DNA of 60,000 nucleotides from Symsagittifera roscoffensis (lineage: Eukaryota; Xenacoelomorpha; Acoela; Convolutidae): the NCBI RefSeq assembly GCF_963678635.1, contig NC_087067.1, positions 49,780,233 through 49,840,232 on the forward strand, written 5' to 3'. This document shows, piece by piece, positions 43,227 through 55,332 of the stretch. The notes beneath the pieces are model-generated. The model did no database searches. It saw only the letters and a list, made by a program, of their open reading frames with translations, and was not told the origin of the DNA. A program made the translations under genes and the position numbers. How positions within the stretch are numbered: position 1 is the stretch's first letter; every line of letters begins with the position of its first letter.

Positions 43227-43325
43227 ATGGCGAGTGATACTTCTGCTATCAAAATGAGAAAAGAATCAAGTGTACCGGAAATGTTCATGAAATTTCAGAC
43301 CAACATACGGCTTGAAATGCATATT
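43227..43325 (+). CDS. Candidate first coding exon of an unidentified gene
   Basis: ATG in GAGCATGG context begins 33 codons (MASDTSAIKMRKESSVPEMF MKF...) ending in phase 0 at a strong donor ATT|GTAAGT (43326). The sequence is polar and helical-looking. I do not recognise it and found no convincing partner exon downstream. It could be a chance ORF. Confidence 0.3.
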
Positions 43326-44870
43326 GTAAGTCGGAAAGAGTCTCTAGATTCAGTTCTATTCTTGTTCCATTCTTTTCATACAACTTTGTTTCAATCAAAA
43401 TCACTAGTTTGAAAACTTTTTGACGTGGTTGTATTCCTTTAGACTAGCCTGGAAGTCCGCTAGAATCCTTCAAACTTTTTTGTTTCATCAAAATCTTGAA
43501 AACCTCAAGTTAGAACGCTCTGTGTGTTGGAAATACGTGTTCTAAAATCTATCATTGAGGGGAAGACGGAACACCACGTGGTGAGACCCCGAGGCTTCAA
43601 TCTTGTTTACTGAAACAATACAGACGGTAGCATAAAAAACTTGGATAAAAAATGAGCGTTTAGTGTTTATATGGTGAAAGTTTAGCCGGTGGCGAAAAGA
43701 TAGCGCTCCGAGAGCTGAAAACACAGAAATATGCAAAATTATGGTCTTAGCCTAAACACAGAAAAAGGTGAGATGTGTATCCTAGGAACGACCAGAAGTA
43801 CGGAGTTGACTACAATTATAGATCAATTATAAAAATTTGGTCAGAAAAAATCAAATCCATAGAGGCAAATCTTATCGTAAAAAATTGCTACATAAAAAAA
43901 TAGCTGAATTGGAAGTAGTTTCGGAATTTTTTGTCAAACTGGGTGCATAGCATGGGTTTCATTGCCTAAGTTTTGATTTTGCAAGCAAAAACTCAAAAAA
44001 AATACAATACAAAATTTTGCTTTTTGCGAACTGTTTTTTTTTTTGGATTTACACGATCGAAGTTCAAGAAACTTATTATGTAAGATAACAAAAGCAAAAA
44101 TATAGGATAACCAGTTTTTGCATGCAGTTGTCCCGGCAGTCAATGATGGCTTTGGTCTTTCTTCCGCTCGCCTACAAGGCTTAACTGCTTTTTTAGCCTC
44201 AGCAGTGTTCGCGAAAGCTACCCCTGGCGAAACTTTTGGTTTGGAGCACAAGGATGGAACACAAAAACGAAGCAACGCAATATTGAAAACAAAAGTTTGA
44301 ATTGGTTTTGAAGCTAGAAACTGCTGTTGTAAAAAGGTTTTAATGCTTAGTAAGATAAAACTGGACTGCAAAATACTGAAGTAAAAATTGACAAATTAGG
44401 AGCTTAGAATTTATCTTGGGTTTCACTAGGTTCAAAACTTTGTGAAAAGCATAGATGCTTTAGCGGAATGGATGTAACTGAAGACAGAAGTCGTGGCCTT
44501 TTTTGCCTGAAAAAAGCAACGAGATTTGAGAAGAAGAACAGTAAAGCTTCAAATACTGTTAAAAGTCGCTGCATCAAATTAGTAAAAGGTAATTAAAATT
44601 AGTTTCATTTGTCATATTTGTTTCTCAAAAAAAATTTTGTCAAATAAATTGGACAACTGATTAAAGTGCAATGAAACTACTGCTATAACAAAACTCAAAC
44701 TAAAATCAATCAAATTGAATCAAATCAAAATCAACGACAAAAATGGAAAAAAAATATATAAAGTTAAATTTTTATATAATTAATCCAAGAAACATCGGTA
44801 AATTTAATTTAAGATAAAAAAAATCCAATTATGAAAACGAAACTGTGTTTGTTTGCGATATACTGGACGA
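43326..44870. other. Gene-poor stretch
   Basis: Mostly AT-rich. A GC-richer patch at 44118-44260 is open on both strands without recognisable protein similarity. No gene is called. Confidence 0.3.
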
Positions 44871-44879
44871 GATTGTATT

Positions 44880-45075
44880 TCGCTAGTGTTATCAGTTTTT
44901 AGTAATTTGTTTGGTGATGAGTTCCATGTTTTAGACTTAAGGTGAAAACAAATTTTTGTTGGTAGTGATTGAACAATGTTTTTAAAGAACGTTTTGTTTT
45001 CTGCGATTATTAATTCTGTCTTAGGCTATTGGTAATTGCGATAAAGGATTTTTTGTTACGCAGGGCAGCAGATAA
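44880..45075 (-). pseudogene. Probable LINE ORF2 tail fragment
   Basis: The minus strand gives TELIIAENKTFFKNIVQSLP and then SKTWNSSPNKLLKTDN. The T-W-N-x2-P motif and the preceding basic R/K-T-E region resemble LINE C-termini like the one at 12960. Short and degraded. Confidence 0.3.
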
Positions 45076-45180
45076 ATTTTAATTTGGATCAGAAAAAGTC
45101 TGGTTAAGCGCCCAGTTCAATAGCCTTAGTAAATACATTTTTGACGATGCAATTCTTTGCTGCAAAAAACGTTTCCTAAT

Positions 45181-45320
45181 CTAAATTGGATTAAACTAAA
45201 CAATGAAGCAAGAAAACCGAAACTATTGTAGACAGTTGTTGTCCAATCGTTGTATACAGTTGTTGTCCAATCTAAATTGGATTAAACTAAACAATGAAGC
45301 AAGAAAACCAAAACTATTTG
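45181..45320 (+). repeat. Local duplication (about 48-bp unit, twice)
   Basis: TTGGATTAAACTAAACAATG AAG and AAGAAAACC(G/A)AAACTAT occur at about 45185 and 45273, separated by a doubled GTTGTTGTCCAATC. Confidence 0.8.
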
Positions 45321-45324
45321 TCTG

Positions 45325-46785
45325 TCCAATCGGTCTTTTTTGCTTTAGCCAATTTTGCAGAAATTGTTTTTATTGAGGTTAAAAAGACAAATTAAAACCT
45401 AGTATTGAACCTAAGTGCTTGCCTACAGTTTTCTTTTTCACATACCAATCGTTGATAACACGGCGGCTGATTCCACATTCTGACTATCTTTATATCGTCA
45501 AAAATTTAGGAACTCCAGTTTTGATATAATTATATATAATTGATTCTCAGCAAAAATGAAAATGAGCACAACTAAAGCGTTTTGTAATTTGCTCAGAGCT
45601 CAATTGAGTATAAAGACGACGCATGCGTCATGCAGTCGTCTGCATACTGTTTTAAAATACATCCATCAGAGTTACGTTTTTCACCATGATGGAAAAACAA
45701 AATAAATAACAATGGTCTCTGTACTGTTCTTTGCGGCGCAACTCTTTTATTTTTAATTCAGCCAAAAAAAACTTCAATGAGACCTACTCTTCGAGTGCGT
45801 TCATGCTTTTTTTTCTATCAAAATTCGTTAGTTGACAAATCAAGATAGTAAAATATCCTGAGAAATGCTTATGAATGCTTATGAAAGATCCAATAAAAAA
45901 GCCTGAAAAAATTTTGAAATCAAACCTTTTTTTTGAATTTTTTAAAAGACGTAGAAAAGCGTATCTTGCGACAAACAATTGTTATGAAATTGAAACTGAA
46001 AAGGAGTAATAATTTGATAATTTTTCGAGCGTTTTTCGACTTTTACAAGAATTTTTTTTCAAAAATTTTGAAAAAGGATCAAGTCAATCATCTGAGGATC
46101 CATTGGTCATCTTTTCTGAATTATTGATTTGTTTTTGCTTTTTACAAGTCATTGGGAAAATTCTTTTGATCTATGCAGCACTGATAATGAACGGCACCAT
46201 TATCGTTTTATAATCGATTAAATCCCAAGCAGGAACAATTCAAGGTCCCAAATGTTTTCGAATATTCATTTCTTGCACATTATCATGAAACTGTTTCACT
46301 GTGACATGCTGAAAATTAAAGTTTGGTGATTAAGAAAAAATTAGATTTTAAAATTTAAATGTGGCGGAGCCATAATTTTTGGTTGAATTGCAAAAAAAAT
46401 TAAATTGATTGGCAACTTTGATATCTTGCGGGTTCATTTGAAAAAAAATTTACGCAGAGCAATGATTCTGGATTTGACCGAACCGGACCTTTGAATTTGG
46501 TTATTAAACATCCGTTTTTCTTGGATTGTGTTGAGAAAAAAATAGCAAGAAAGGCAATTTTTTCTTGTTTTTTTTTCTGTAACCCCTTTGGCCGATTGGT
46601 TTCGGTAAAGTCAATACATTGCCAATTAGTGTCTGAGTTTCTACTTCGATAGGCTACAAGTGACTTTTGATTCATTTTTCAATTGTTTCTACATTTTGAA
46701 CCAAACCAACCCATTTTTAGGAACTTTTTCCTTTGAATCCAGAACTTCAATTGGTTTTCTTTCGATGGGAACTTCTTGCTCAAGA
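45325..46785. other. Gene-free stretch
   Basis: AT-rich. No gene or element boundary that I can support. Confidence 0.3.
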
Positions 46786-46789
46786 GCTC

Positions 46790-47770
46790 TAAAATTTATT
46801 CTGAACGGCATTAAATGGAAATTGGTTTTGCGTCTGTTCCATAAATTGAATGAAACCAAGAAAGAGCGGATAGTTTGTGGCAAAAACCCAAGTTTTGGTA
46901 CTTGCTTCTTATCGAAAGAAATATTAGTTTTCGGCGTGTTTGTCTTACAATTTCAGAATAATTGTAATAAATTGATGTGTTCTAAAGGGCGTATCAAAAA
47001 AAAATTCTTTTCCATTTGATTTATAATCGAATAATCTATGGTCATTGTGGGTTTCTGTCAAAACGCAGCATCTGTTGCTTTGTTTGTTCACAAAAAATTT
47101 GATTTCAAACGGAATGATGAGAGATTTCAATTTTTTTTATTTTTGTTCAAATATCTAATGTTTTATTCTTTTATCAGAAAAAGAAACAGAAAGTACCTCA
47201 TCAATTTTCAAAGTAAATTGCTATTATCAGAGCGTGACTTTTGATTACTTTTTAAAATTATCAGAGCGTGACTTTATATTACTTTTTAAATTGAAAAATA
47301 CATCTTGCTCAAAAACTTAAAAGTTTTTATTAAACAGCTTTGAACGGAAAATGGTTTTTGCGTCTGTTCCTTAAAAAAGGTAACCCAAGAAAGAGTAAAA
47401 ACTTTTTTGCAAAAATCCAAGTTTTGGTACTTTCTTCTTATCAAAAAATGAATTTTGGCGTGTTTGTTTTACATTAATGTTAGAATAATTGAAGTAGATT
47501 GATCTGTTTTGAAGGGCGTATCAAAGAAATTTCATTTCTATTTGATTTATAATTGTTTAATTTTCAGTCATTGTGGGTTTCTATCAAAACACTGCATGTG
47601 TTGTTTTATTTGTTCATAGAAATATTGATTTCAAACGGAAAGATGGAAGTGTTCAAGTTTGTTCTCCTTTATGTACAATTACTTACTGTTTTATTCATTT
47701 ATCAGGAAAAGAGACAGAAAATTCTTTATCAATTTCCAAATTGAATTGCTATTATCAAAGAATTATTATA
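46790..47770 (+). repeat. Diverged tandem duplication, two units of about 450 bp
   Basis: Unit 1 (about 46797-47265) and unit 2 (about 47340-47770) share in order TTTTGCGTCTGTTCC, CCAAGTTTTGGTACTT, GGGCGTATCAAA, TTGATTTATAAT, CATTGTGGGTTTCT and AATTGCTATTATCA. An ATCAGAGCGTGACTTT segment is itself doubled at 47227 and 47261. No coding potential. Confidence 0.7.
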
Positions 47771-49130
47771 TGATTCTGTAGAGGTTTCCACCAAAATTCC
47801 AAGACACCGATCAGAAAGTCTCAACCCATCCAAACTAAGAACATCTTTATCTTGACTAAAAATTTCTTGAAAGTCTTATTTGTCTAATTTTACATCAGCT
47901 AAAATTTTAAATGAATAAAGATAAGATCTTTGTTGTTAGGCGTCTGCACATTTGAAATAGAATTTTTTTCAAAATTTCTAATTAAGTTGCTGTTCAGACG
48001 GAAAATTATTTGAACCGAAATTTGTGCTTTGAACCTTTGAATCTGAAATTATTTGAACCGAAAAACTTATATATTTTTTTAAAATTTACTCAATGAATTT
48101 TTTCGACAAAACTGTCTGAAAGGCGGTGTTTTTTTCCAATCAGTTTAGTTATGCATTTAAATGTCTGTATTGCGGTTTCTTACACGTTCCATTAGTCCCG
48201 GAGTTTTGTGCCAAAAAATAATAAATAAAATATTTTTGGAAAATTGGCCTCCGTTTATCGTATTAAGTATTGAATTTTTCAGCGTGAAAGCTTGTTTTTT
48301 CCATTCTCGATGTAGAAACAGGTGTTTTCTCGGCTCGTAATTTTTTTAGGTCTTGGTTGATAAAATTTTTGTTTCGATTGCTTTTAATTTGATTAATTTC
48401 ATTAAGACGTTGTTTCTTTTTGTTTTTAACTCCTATTTTTATAATTTTAGCAGCAGTAGGAGCGCAAAACGCCTAAAGCGAAATTTTGGTCGAAAGCATG
48501 TGGATGGAACCATTGATGATGCGCTTAAACGGTCGGTGATTTGAACTTGCAAAAACTGAATTGGCTCCGGAAAACGAAAATAAAAAAAAATTGACAGAAC
48601 CAGTTTTTGACAGTGAAGTTGAAGAACTGATTTTACGACTCAAACAAACGGACGCAAAAAAATGACGTAAAGCGTCCTTGTGTTGAGTTCTACACTAAAC
48701 GGAGGCTTAGAATTTTCCAGAACTTTAAATTTTAAAAACTTTCGATTCAAACTGGAATATTTCTGAGAAAAGCTATAAACGACAATTTTGACGATGACAA
48801 TGTGTCAAAGAACACAAACCGGATACAAGATGACGAGAAGTCGGTAAAAATATAGAGATACGACTAAAGAATCTTATTCTGACACAAAGACACAATAAGG
48901 AGCTGAATTTCGAAAAAAATTGGAACCTGAAGTTGCAGTGGGATATTCGGGACACCACCGAACCCTCCCGAGCGGTAGAAATTAAGAGATACCGACGTTA
49001 CTTCTGTAAAACTTTGTATTTGGAGACCCAAGGCCCAGAGATCACTTTAACAAACATCAACCACCTTTTTAATTATGTTATGACCTGAGCGTTTTTAATT
49101 TAACTCAACTTTGAATTGTAATTTCAGAGT
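47771..49130. other. Gene-free stretch
   Basis: AT-rich with no supported feature. Confidence 0.3.
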
Positions 49131-49134
49131 AGTT

Positions 49135-49490
49135 AGGGGCGAGGAAGGGTTAATACATTTCTTATCGACCTAATCTCTAATGGAAAAAATCTTTACTTAT
49201 GGTCTCTAGCCTTGGTTTTAGTAAAAATCACGTTGTCTGGGGATCAGAGACCCATCTATGAGGTTGTTTTGCATGTGAACGGAAACTAAATAAAACACGT
49301 TTGGCTGATGGCCTAAAAGCGGTAAGATGATGGTTAGCCTTTAAGGAGACCGGAAAAACAACTGTCTATGTTGAGATGGTGACAAACGCGTAGAGCCAAA
49401 GTAATTGATGTCAGCCGGTCGTCAATATGGACTTTTTCTGCGCTTCGTCTTTTTATGTAGTTTCTGGGTGAACGTTACACGTCATTTAAT
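49135..49490 (+). repeat. Dispersed repeat, family Q, copy 1
   Basis: Collinear with 51965-52395 through GGGTT(A/G)AT, a TTTTTA block, GT(C/G)TGGGGAT, TTTTGCATGTAA-like, CGGTCGTC/CAGTCGTC and GGGTGAACGTTACA/GGGCGAATGTTACA. Non-coding; possibly LTR or solo-LTR relics. Confidence 0.45.
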
Positions 49491-49494
49491 TAAA

Positions 49495-51100
49495 GAGACA
49501 GATGGTTTGGATTCAAACATAATAGAATGATAATAGTGAAACCTGCAATAAACTTAACCGGAGTTGAAAGGAACTTGTAGAAAGGAACTCGTATATAAGT
49601 AATTGTGTCAGTTACTTATATTACGCTGCGTTTTCTTTCCCTTGGTTCTACAGATGAAGATTTCAAAGTAGTTTTTATCGAGAATCGTGTCATAAACGCA
49701 GGCAGCGTTCGCAATCTGTTTTGTGAGGAAGATTCTCTGCTAAAAAAACTATCTGCCTGGTTCCTTGGTACATTTGCTCAATTTCCTAAGAGTTCACTCA
49801 GAAAAATCTCAGTGCCAGGGCCGGCGGCACCCTAACTTCAAAAGCTATTGGTTGAAAAATATTTCATCATTATTTAAATTACACTACTTGTCATTATTGT
49901 AATTTTCGCCTCGGTCGCTTCCGTTCTGGTGCTAGGAACAAAGCCTGCACTTATTTTTACTAAGCAATAGCATGTCAATCAATGGGAAATGAGTTAAAAC
50001 GTCTGGTCGCTCCCGTTCTTTCCTGAGTGTTGGTCGTGGCTCTGAAACAGACTGAAAGTAAGTGGAGGAAACCTTTTGCTTCATAAAGGCACACAAGGGT
50101 TAAGACAAGAAAGGCGTGCACTTTCAAGTCAAGATAGTGCGTGACATCCATCTTCGGTTATATCTTTTCTGCAATTAAATCTATGTTTTTATTTAATGTT
50201 TGACCTAGGCGGAGTCCAATAGCGAGTCTAAGCTTTTTTTGTGGATTTATACCTTGGATTTCTCCATGGGACGACATTTAACATTGCGTTGTGAAATTGC
50301 CCTGGTAGAGTCTAGTTTCAAAATCATTTGAAAAAAATTGTTACGAAAATTGGGCTCAGTCCGATATTTTAACTTAGTGTTCTGGAGCTACTTCACATTT
50401 TGCTGAATCAAACCAAAGTTTGAGTGGATCATTATACATTCCATCCTCGTGATTCAAACGAAGCATTTGGCTTAAGGTAGCTTTTGCGCCTACTGCTGAG
50501 GCTAACCAAGCCGGTACAGATAAAATTCAAAATCAAACGAAAAATTTCGTTATCTAAATTGGGCCTAACTCTTGAGGGAAATAGCGCAGGTCTTAGTTGG
50601 GAAGTTATAGATAGGTCAAACACCAAGCAAAACTATTAACACTGAAGGCAACTTATATCAGGAAAAAGTAACCGGCTTGAACACGCGAGATGTGTTTAGG
50701 AGCAGGGAGTTCACACTGAAAACTTACATGTCTAAATCAAAATTTTGACTCAGTAACTTCCAGACAAATTAATTTAAAATTGTATAAACAATTTTAGAGG
50801 TTAAAAACATTTTAATCTAAATAGTAATTTTAGAAATCAGCTGATTGGTTCATTTCTTAAAATGATTGTTTAGAACCAAAATTTATGTGAATTATTGTAA
50901 ATAAAATGTGTAAATTGATGTTCTATCGTAATTTAGATTAGTTTATTTTAAAAATCCTGACGATGGACGTAACTGCGAAAACGTTTGAAATTTACATTTT
51001 ACCATAAATCTCTTCTAGTTTTAAAGCTAGTTCTTGGTTGACCTGAGCTTACTTAGGTTTAATACACTGGTTGAAATTGGTGAATTGGACGCATTTTTAT
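49495..51100. other. Gene-poor stretch
   Basis: An ORF at 49652-49832 follows TTGGTTCTACAG but matches nothing I recognise. CAGGGCCGGCGGCACCC at 49816 looks like a lone hAT-type terminus. A hammerhead-like motif is at 50957. Confidence 0.3.
50957..50980 (+). other. Hammerhead/Penelope-type motif
   Basis: CTGACGA (50957-50963) and GAAA (50977-50980) reproduce the two invariant core blocks of a hammerhead ribozyme, within CCTGACGATGG ... CGAAAACGTTT. Sequences of this form are common in Penelope-like and related retroelement ends. Helix II does not pair well here, so an active ribozyme is unlikely. Confidence 0.3.
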
Positions 51101-51105
51101 TTTGA

Positions 51106-51338
51106 TAACACTAGTCGACAAAAGGCCTGTTTTCCTCATCTGCACTAAGTTTTGTATCCATTGAAATCTTTCTTGAATAAGCGGAGTTGAAATATTGTTC
51201 ATGCAATGTGAATCATTCTCAGCGAGAAAATGGAAGCAATCAGTGTGAAAGTACTGAACTCAGACGTTTGTTACTTATTGACGCGAAATAAAAAACTTAG
51301 TGCAGATGAGGAAAACTGGCGTTTTCAGACACGAGTTA
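51106..51338. mobile_element. Small TIR element (233 bp)
   Basis: A perfect 25-bp inverted repeat (51129-51153 with 51292-51316; core CCTCATCTGCACTAAG) lies inside a longer imperfect one beginning TAACACTAGTC / TAACTCGTGTC. MITE-like. No target duplication could be read. Confidence 0.6.
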
Positions 51339-51964
51339 CATAGGTAAGTCATTAAAACCAAATATTGATACTTTCATAAATGGTAACGTTGATCATTTGA
51401 TCTCGGTCAAAGAATAAAATTTAACTGAATTTTGAAGTAAGTTGTCCAAATTGTTCATTGAAAACTGGAATTTTTGTGACATTCGACCAGAATGGACGAA
51501 AATGCAGATTCGAAATTTTAGCAACTAGCCTTCCGCATTAGCAGTTTTGAAGGAATAGCAGTGTTATTGGAACGATTAGCCAAACTGTGAAGGTTAGAAT
51601 ATTCTGGTGTTTCAAATTTTTGAATTTTCGAAGTATGACGTCATATATCTGAGAAACGTCAGAAACGGCCATTTTGGCAGAAAAACCGAAATAAAACACA
51701 ACAACAACAGTAGTTGCGACGATAACAACGGAAAAACTTAGAATCGGAATTAGAGACGAGCAGAAGTAGCAGATGCCGTTCCTAGTTGCAAGTATTGTGT
51801 CGCTACAATAGTTGCAAGGCCGTTGCCAACAACGGTGAAGGGTAGAAGACAGCCTTCCGGAAGTAAAATCGAGGTCTTATTTCCCCGGATTCAAGAATCG
51901 GGAGGGGTCTCGGGATTGAAACTCATAGCATTTTACATAAGTTTTTAGCTTCCCCATAATGTCC

Positions 51965-52395
51965 TGAATTGAATTTAATTAACATCTGAGTTCATTTTGC
52001 TAGGATGAGAAGCTAGGATTTGGGGGAAAGGGTTGATCCATCTTCGATGGAGATGATGATTTTTATCTACTGAGCAAAAACAAAATTAATTCAATAAATA
52101 GTAGTAGCCCTGTTTTTAGGAGTGACCTCGTGGTCTGGGGATACTGAGGCCCAGCCATGAGCTCACTGATTTTGCATGTAATTAAGTTAATTTGAGCGTT
52201 CTGGTCGAAGCCGGAGAACAGTAACGTTTTTGTCGACCCGATGTTGAAAAGACCACCAAAAGAACTGGCTTGGTAGAAACGGTGAAAAGAATGTAGAGCT
52301 CTGTTTAGACGTTGGCCAGTCGTCTTAGGACCTAGCTTTATTTTCCGTCGATATGTATCTTCCGGGCGAATGTTACATAGATGTTTTTATGGCGC
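51965..52395 (+). repeat. Dispersed repeat, family Q, copy 2
   Basis: Diverged partner of 49135-49490. The 2.5 kb between them has no retrotransposon ORF, so an LTR pair is not demonstrated. Confidence 0.45.
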
Positions 52396-52399
52396 TCCT

Positions 52400-53139
52400 G
52401 AGTGTTATTCTTTTTTAACATCATGACCGGCAGAACCGTTAACGAGCACTCCGCGCCGAGCGGATGCTCACATTAACGCCCCTAATAGGACAACACCGCC
52501 GGGGTGGAAGTGTAGTTCGGAACGCGGAAGCCTTCCGGATTACCGTGAATAGTTTTTTAACCTAGTTAAGACAGAAAATTCACGAACCAGGAAGGGTGGA
52601 GGGATCGGCCCTCCCCTAGTTCCCTGAGAGGTTTGTGACCAAAAACTTTTAAAGATATATATAAAACCAAACAAAACGTACTATAGTACCCAAGAAAAAC
52701 AAAAAACATAGAAAAATAACCGAAAAAACAAAAACAGTAAAAAAAAAATTTAAAAAAATCAGTAGAAATCATCCCCCCAGACAAGATGTGATCCGACCCT
52801 CCCGTTTGTTGTTGATAGATATATTGTTGTTACAGGCATTTATATCAGTCAGGATTGTTACGATCATTTTTGTATTCCGTTTGTGAGGCTTGTACTGTAG
52901 GGTTATTTGAGTATTTAAGCACGTAATGCTAATTTACGCTCAATCCGGAAGGGTCTGCTGATTTGTGCTCGATCCGGAGGGGTCTTGGGAGAAGACTGAT
53001 CCGGCAAGCAGTACAAGAATTAACAAGAAGGGGCTCAACGACAACAACAATCGACTTTTGGGTATCGTTAACAAGTTTTGTATACCTTTTGGTACAAAAA
53101 TTAAGATAGTAATCTGTGGGGGGCTCGACAGTGCTGCAC
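52400..53139. other. Gene-free stretch
   Basis: No gene. Two isolated CCGGARGGGT motifs (about 52944 and 52973) are the first of the field described at 54379. Confidence 0.3.
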
Positions 53140-54730
53140 TGTAGTGACACTTCACCGAACTGCGAATATCCGAGTTAAGCACCTTAATTCGGATATTAAA
53201 CAAACCCGAAGGATTATAGTATTACTAATATGATTACTCATATAGCCTATATTAATAGTCTCATATCGTTTTTCAGTGAAAAAACAAAGAAAACAGACCG
53301 GTTTTTAGGGTCAAAATAGCGATATTTTGATCCCCCCACAAATCACAATTTTTGAGATATTGATTTTTTTTTGAAACGGAAATAAGCGCTAAATTAGTAT
53401 GTTACATTGTAACTGCACTACTATAATAGATAGAACCGGTTAAGTGTAGTTCAGAAGTGATTGGAACTATTTTGGTACCAAAAACCGAATTTTCGCGATT
53501 TTTGATAATACGAAACACTATAAAATCAGAATTTTTTTGAAATTTTTGAGTTAGGACAGTAAAATAGTTGTTCGAACAACGTCCACTAGTGAATCTACAA
53601 GTTTTAAAACCCGCTTCCCGAAAGCCTTCCGGGTTACAGAGAAATCGAGCTTAAGGTGGATGATTCAGTGGATTCATCAATCCGGAGGGGTCCAAATAGC
53701 ATAGTTTTTCGAAAAATTTTTCAACTAAAGCGTTTCAGATCGGGTTTTTTGCATTGAACTAGAAGAGTATAGGCCTTCTGAGCTCGGATCAATAATTTTT
53801 AGGTCGAAAAGAACGGAATTGCGGAAAAAGTTAGGCGGAACCTATAAGAGAGAAAATTTTTGAGTTTGGAAGAAAGACGTTTTGGATAATAATTTTGAAC
53901 GACTGGACAGATCCAGTTGATCTTGATACCACTAGATCAGAAATTAGCTGAGCTTACTAGTAGGAACAAGAATTATTCGAAAAAGTAAGCGTGAAAAATT
54001 TTTGAGATTGTTTTTAGCAAATTCACCAATTTGGGAGAGTACACCCTTCACGTTTTATAAAATTTTTTAGGAAAGCCCTTACACCCCTACCAAAAGGTGA
54101 TAGCGGTTGAATAAAGTAACTTTAGGCTGTTCTAGACGAAAAGAGAAGGCTAAAGGCCCAAGAAAACCTTAATCGAGCCGAAGTTGGGCAAGCGATAAGA
54201 CCCTTCACCGTTAGCGTGAATTGTCAAATAAGAGGCTTAAATTCAATCCGGAAGGGTCTAGGAAAGGATCACATACCCTTCCTAGTTAATTCAAACAGCA
54301 TATTAGCATCGGAGAACGTATCCGGAGGGGTATACGTTGAAAATCAAGGAAACCTCCGAAAAGCTACTTTTACAAAACCAGAGGGCTCCCAATCCGGAGG
54401 GGTCCAAATTTCTTCAAAAACGGAGGGGTCCCAATTCGGAGGGGTCTCGTTTTCACGAAACCGGAGGGGTACCAATCCGGAGGGGTCTCATTTTTGCCAA
54501 TCCGGAAGGGTCCTATTTTTGCCAATCCGGAGGGGTACTGTTTTTTGTCAACCCGGAGGGGTATTATTTTATTAAAGGACTTAGGTAGACAGAAGAAAAG
54601 ATTATAGGGAGAGGTATTAGGTTATTAACAGACAATCAGTGCTAGGAATCAGTGACTGCATTGGTAACTTGCCTTTCAATAAAAACCAGAGCAAAACAAA
54701 ACAGGTCCGAACTCAGATATTCGCGACACT
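53140..54730 (+). other. Candidate long 5' LTR/leader of the second Gypsy element
   Basis: TGTAGTGACAC at 53140 is a plausible LTR start. CGAATATCCGAGTT (53163) is nearly the inverse of AACTCAGATATTCG (54710), close to GCGACACTA at 54730. No second LTR lies in the window and no convincing tRNA-primer site follows, so the boundaries are inferred. Contains the CCGGAGGGGT field. Confidence 0.25.
54379..54562 (+). repeat. CCGGAGGGGT short interspersed array
   Basis: Eight variants of (AAT)CCGGAGGGGT(C/A) spaced 15-30 bp apart, with at least five more scattered from 52944 to 54321. Spacing is irregular and intervening bases differ, so this is not a simple satellite. ORFs across it (NPEGS, RRG) are by-products. 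Confidence 0.85.
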
Positions 54731-54734
54731 AAGT

Positions 54735-55330
54735 CTAAATTAAAAAAGAGTGTAACTCATTGGTGTGGATTGATCCCAATACGTTTTTGCGAAAAGTGAC
54801 TGCCCTGAGGATTTTAGTAGGTCTAGCTCGGGCAGTTCGAAGGCAGATAGGTAACACAGTACTCGGTGGGTGTAATAGACGCCCACTTAAGAAAATTACT
54901 GCCTTCAAAGTTTTGTCTGTTTGGTGCAGCACCAAGCAGAGAAAGTTTTTTCTTTAAAATACAAGTTTGACTATTGTACTGCGACCGACTAAAAGTTTAA
55001 AACACATACGTTTTTCAAAGAAATATTCTTATTCGGTTATTTTTTGATTTTAAATCAACATAATTTGCGCTTGATTGGGTATTGAGTACACTATCTTTTA
55101 AATTGACTGATATCATCATATTGTGCTAGTTCTCAAATCTTACGACCGATAATCGGTTAGTGTGAATAAATTATATACAAGCTGTACTCTGATAACATAC
55201 AGGGATTCGTGGTCACTATTTAATAGAATCTTGTGAAATTTATTGTGTTGTGTTATTATTATCAATAGTCAAACTAGAAGGTCACTAGAAATTGAATTGA
55301 GTGTATAGGCATTAAGAAGGGATAGATTGG
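54735..55330. other. Leader before the second Gypsy gag
   Basis: No ORF of interest. Position suggests untranslated leader of the element. Confidence 0.3.
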
Positions 55331-55332
55331 AA

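Noticed and set aside
43934-44371. Overlapping ORFs on both strands near 44.1 kb
   Set aside because: No recognisable domain, no splice support, and mutual overlap on opposite strands; local GC content explains the open frames.
44450-44500. tRNA-like A box (TTTAGCGGAATGG)
   Set aside because: No B box at the proper distance.
49605-49835. 76-codon ORF after a TTCTACAG acceptor
   Set aside because: No recognised similarity and no partner exon; left uncalled.
49135-52395. Family Q repeats as an LTR pair
   Set aside because: The interval between them has no gag or pol trace and no TG/CA ends or target duplication could be found.
54216-54588. ORFs with repeated NPEGS/RRG peptides
   Set aside because: By-products of the CCGGAGGGGT repeats; no start context and no neighbouring coding evidence.
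54755-54780. TGGTGTGGATTGATCCC as a primer-binding site for the second Gypsy element
   Set aside because: Its complement would put G at position 61 of the T stem, inconsistent with a normal tRNA 3' end.
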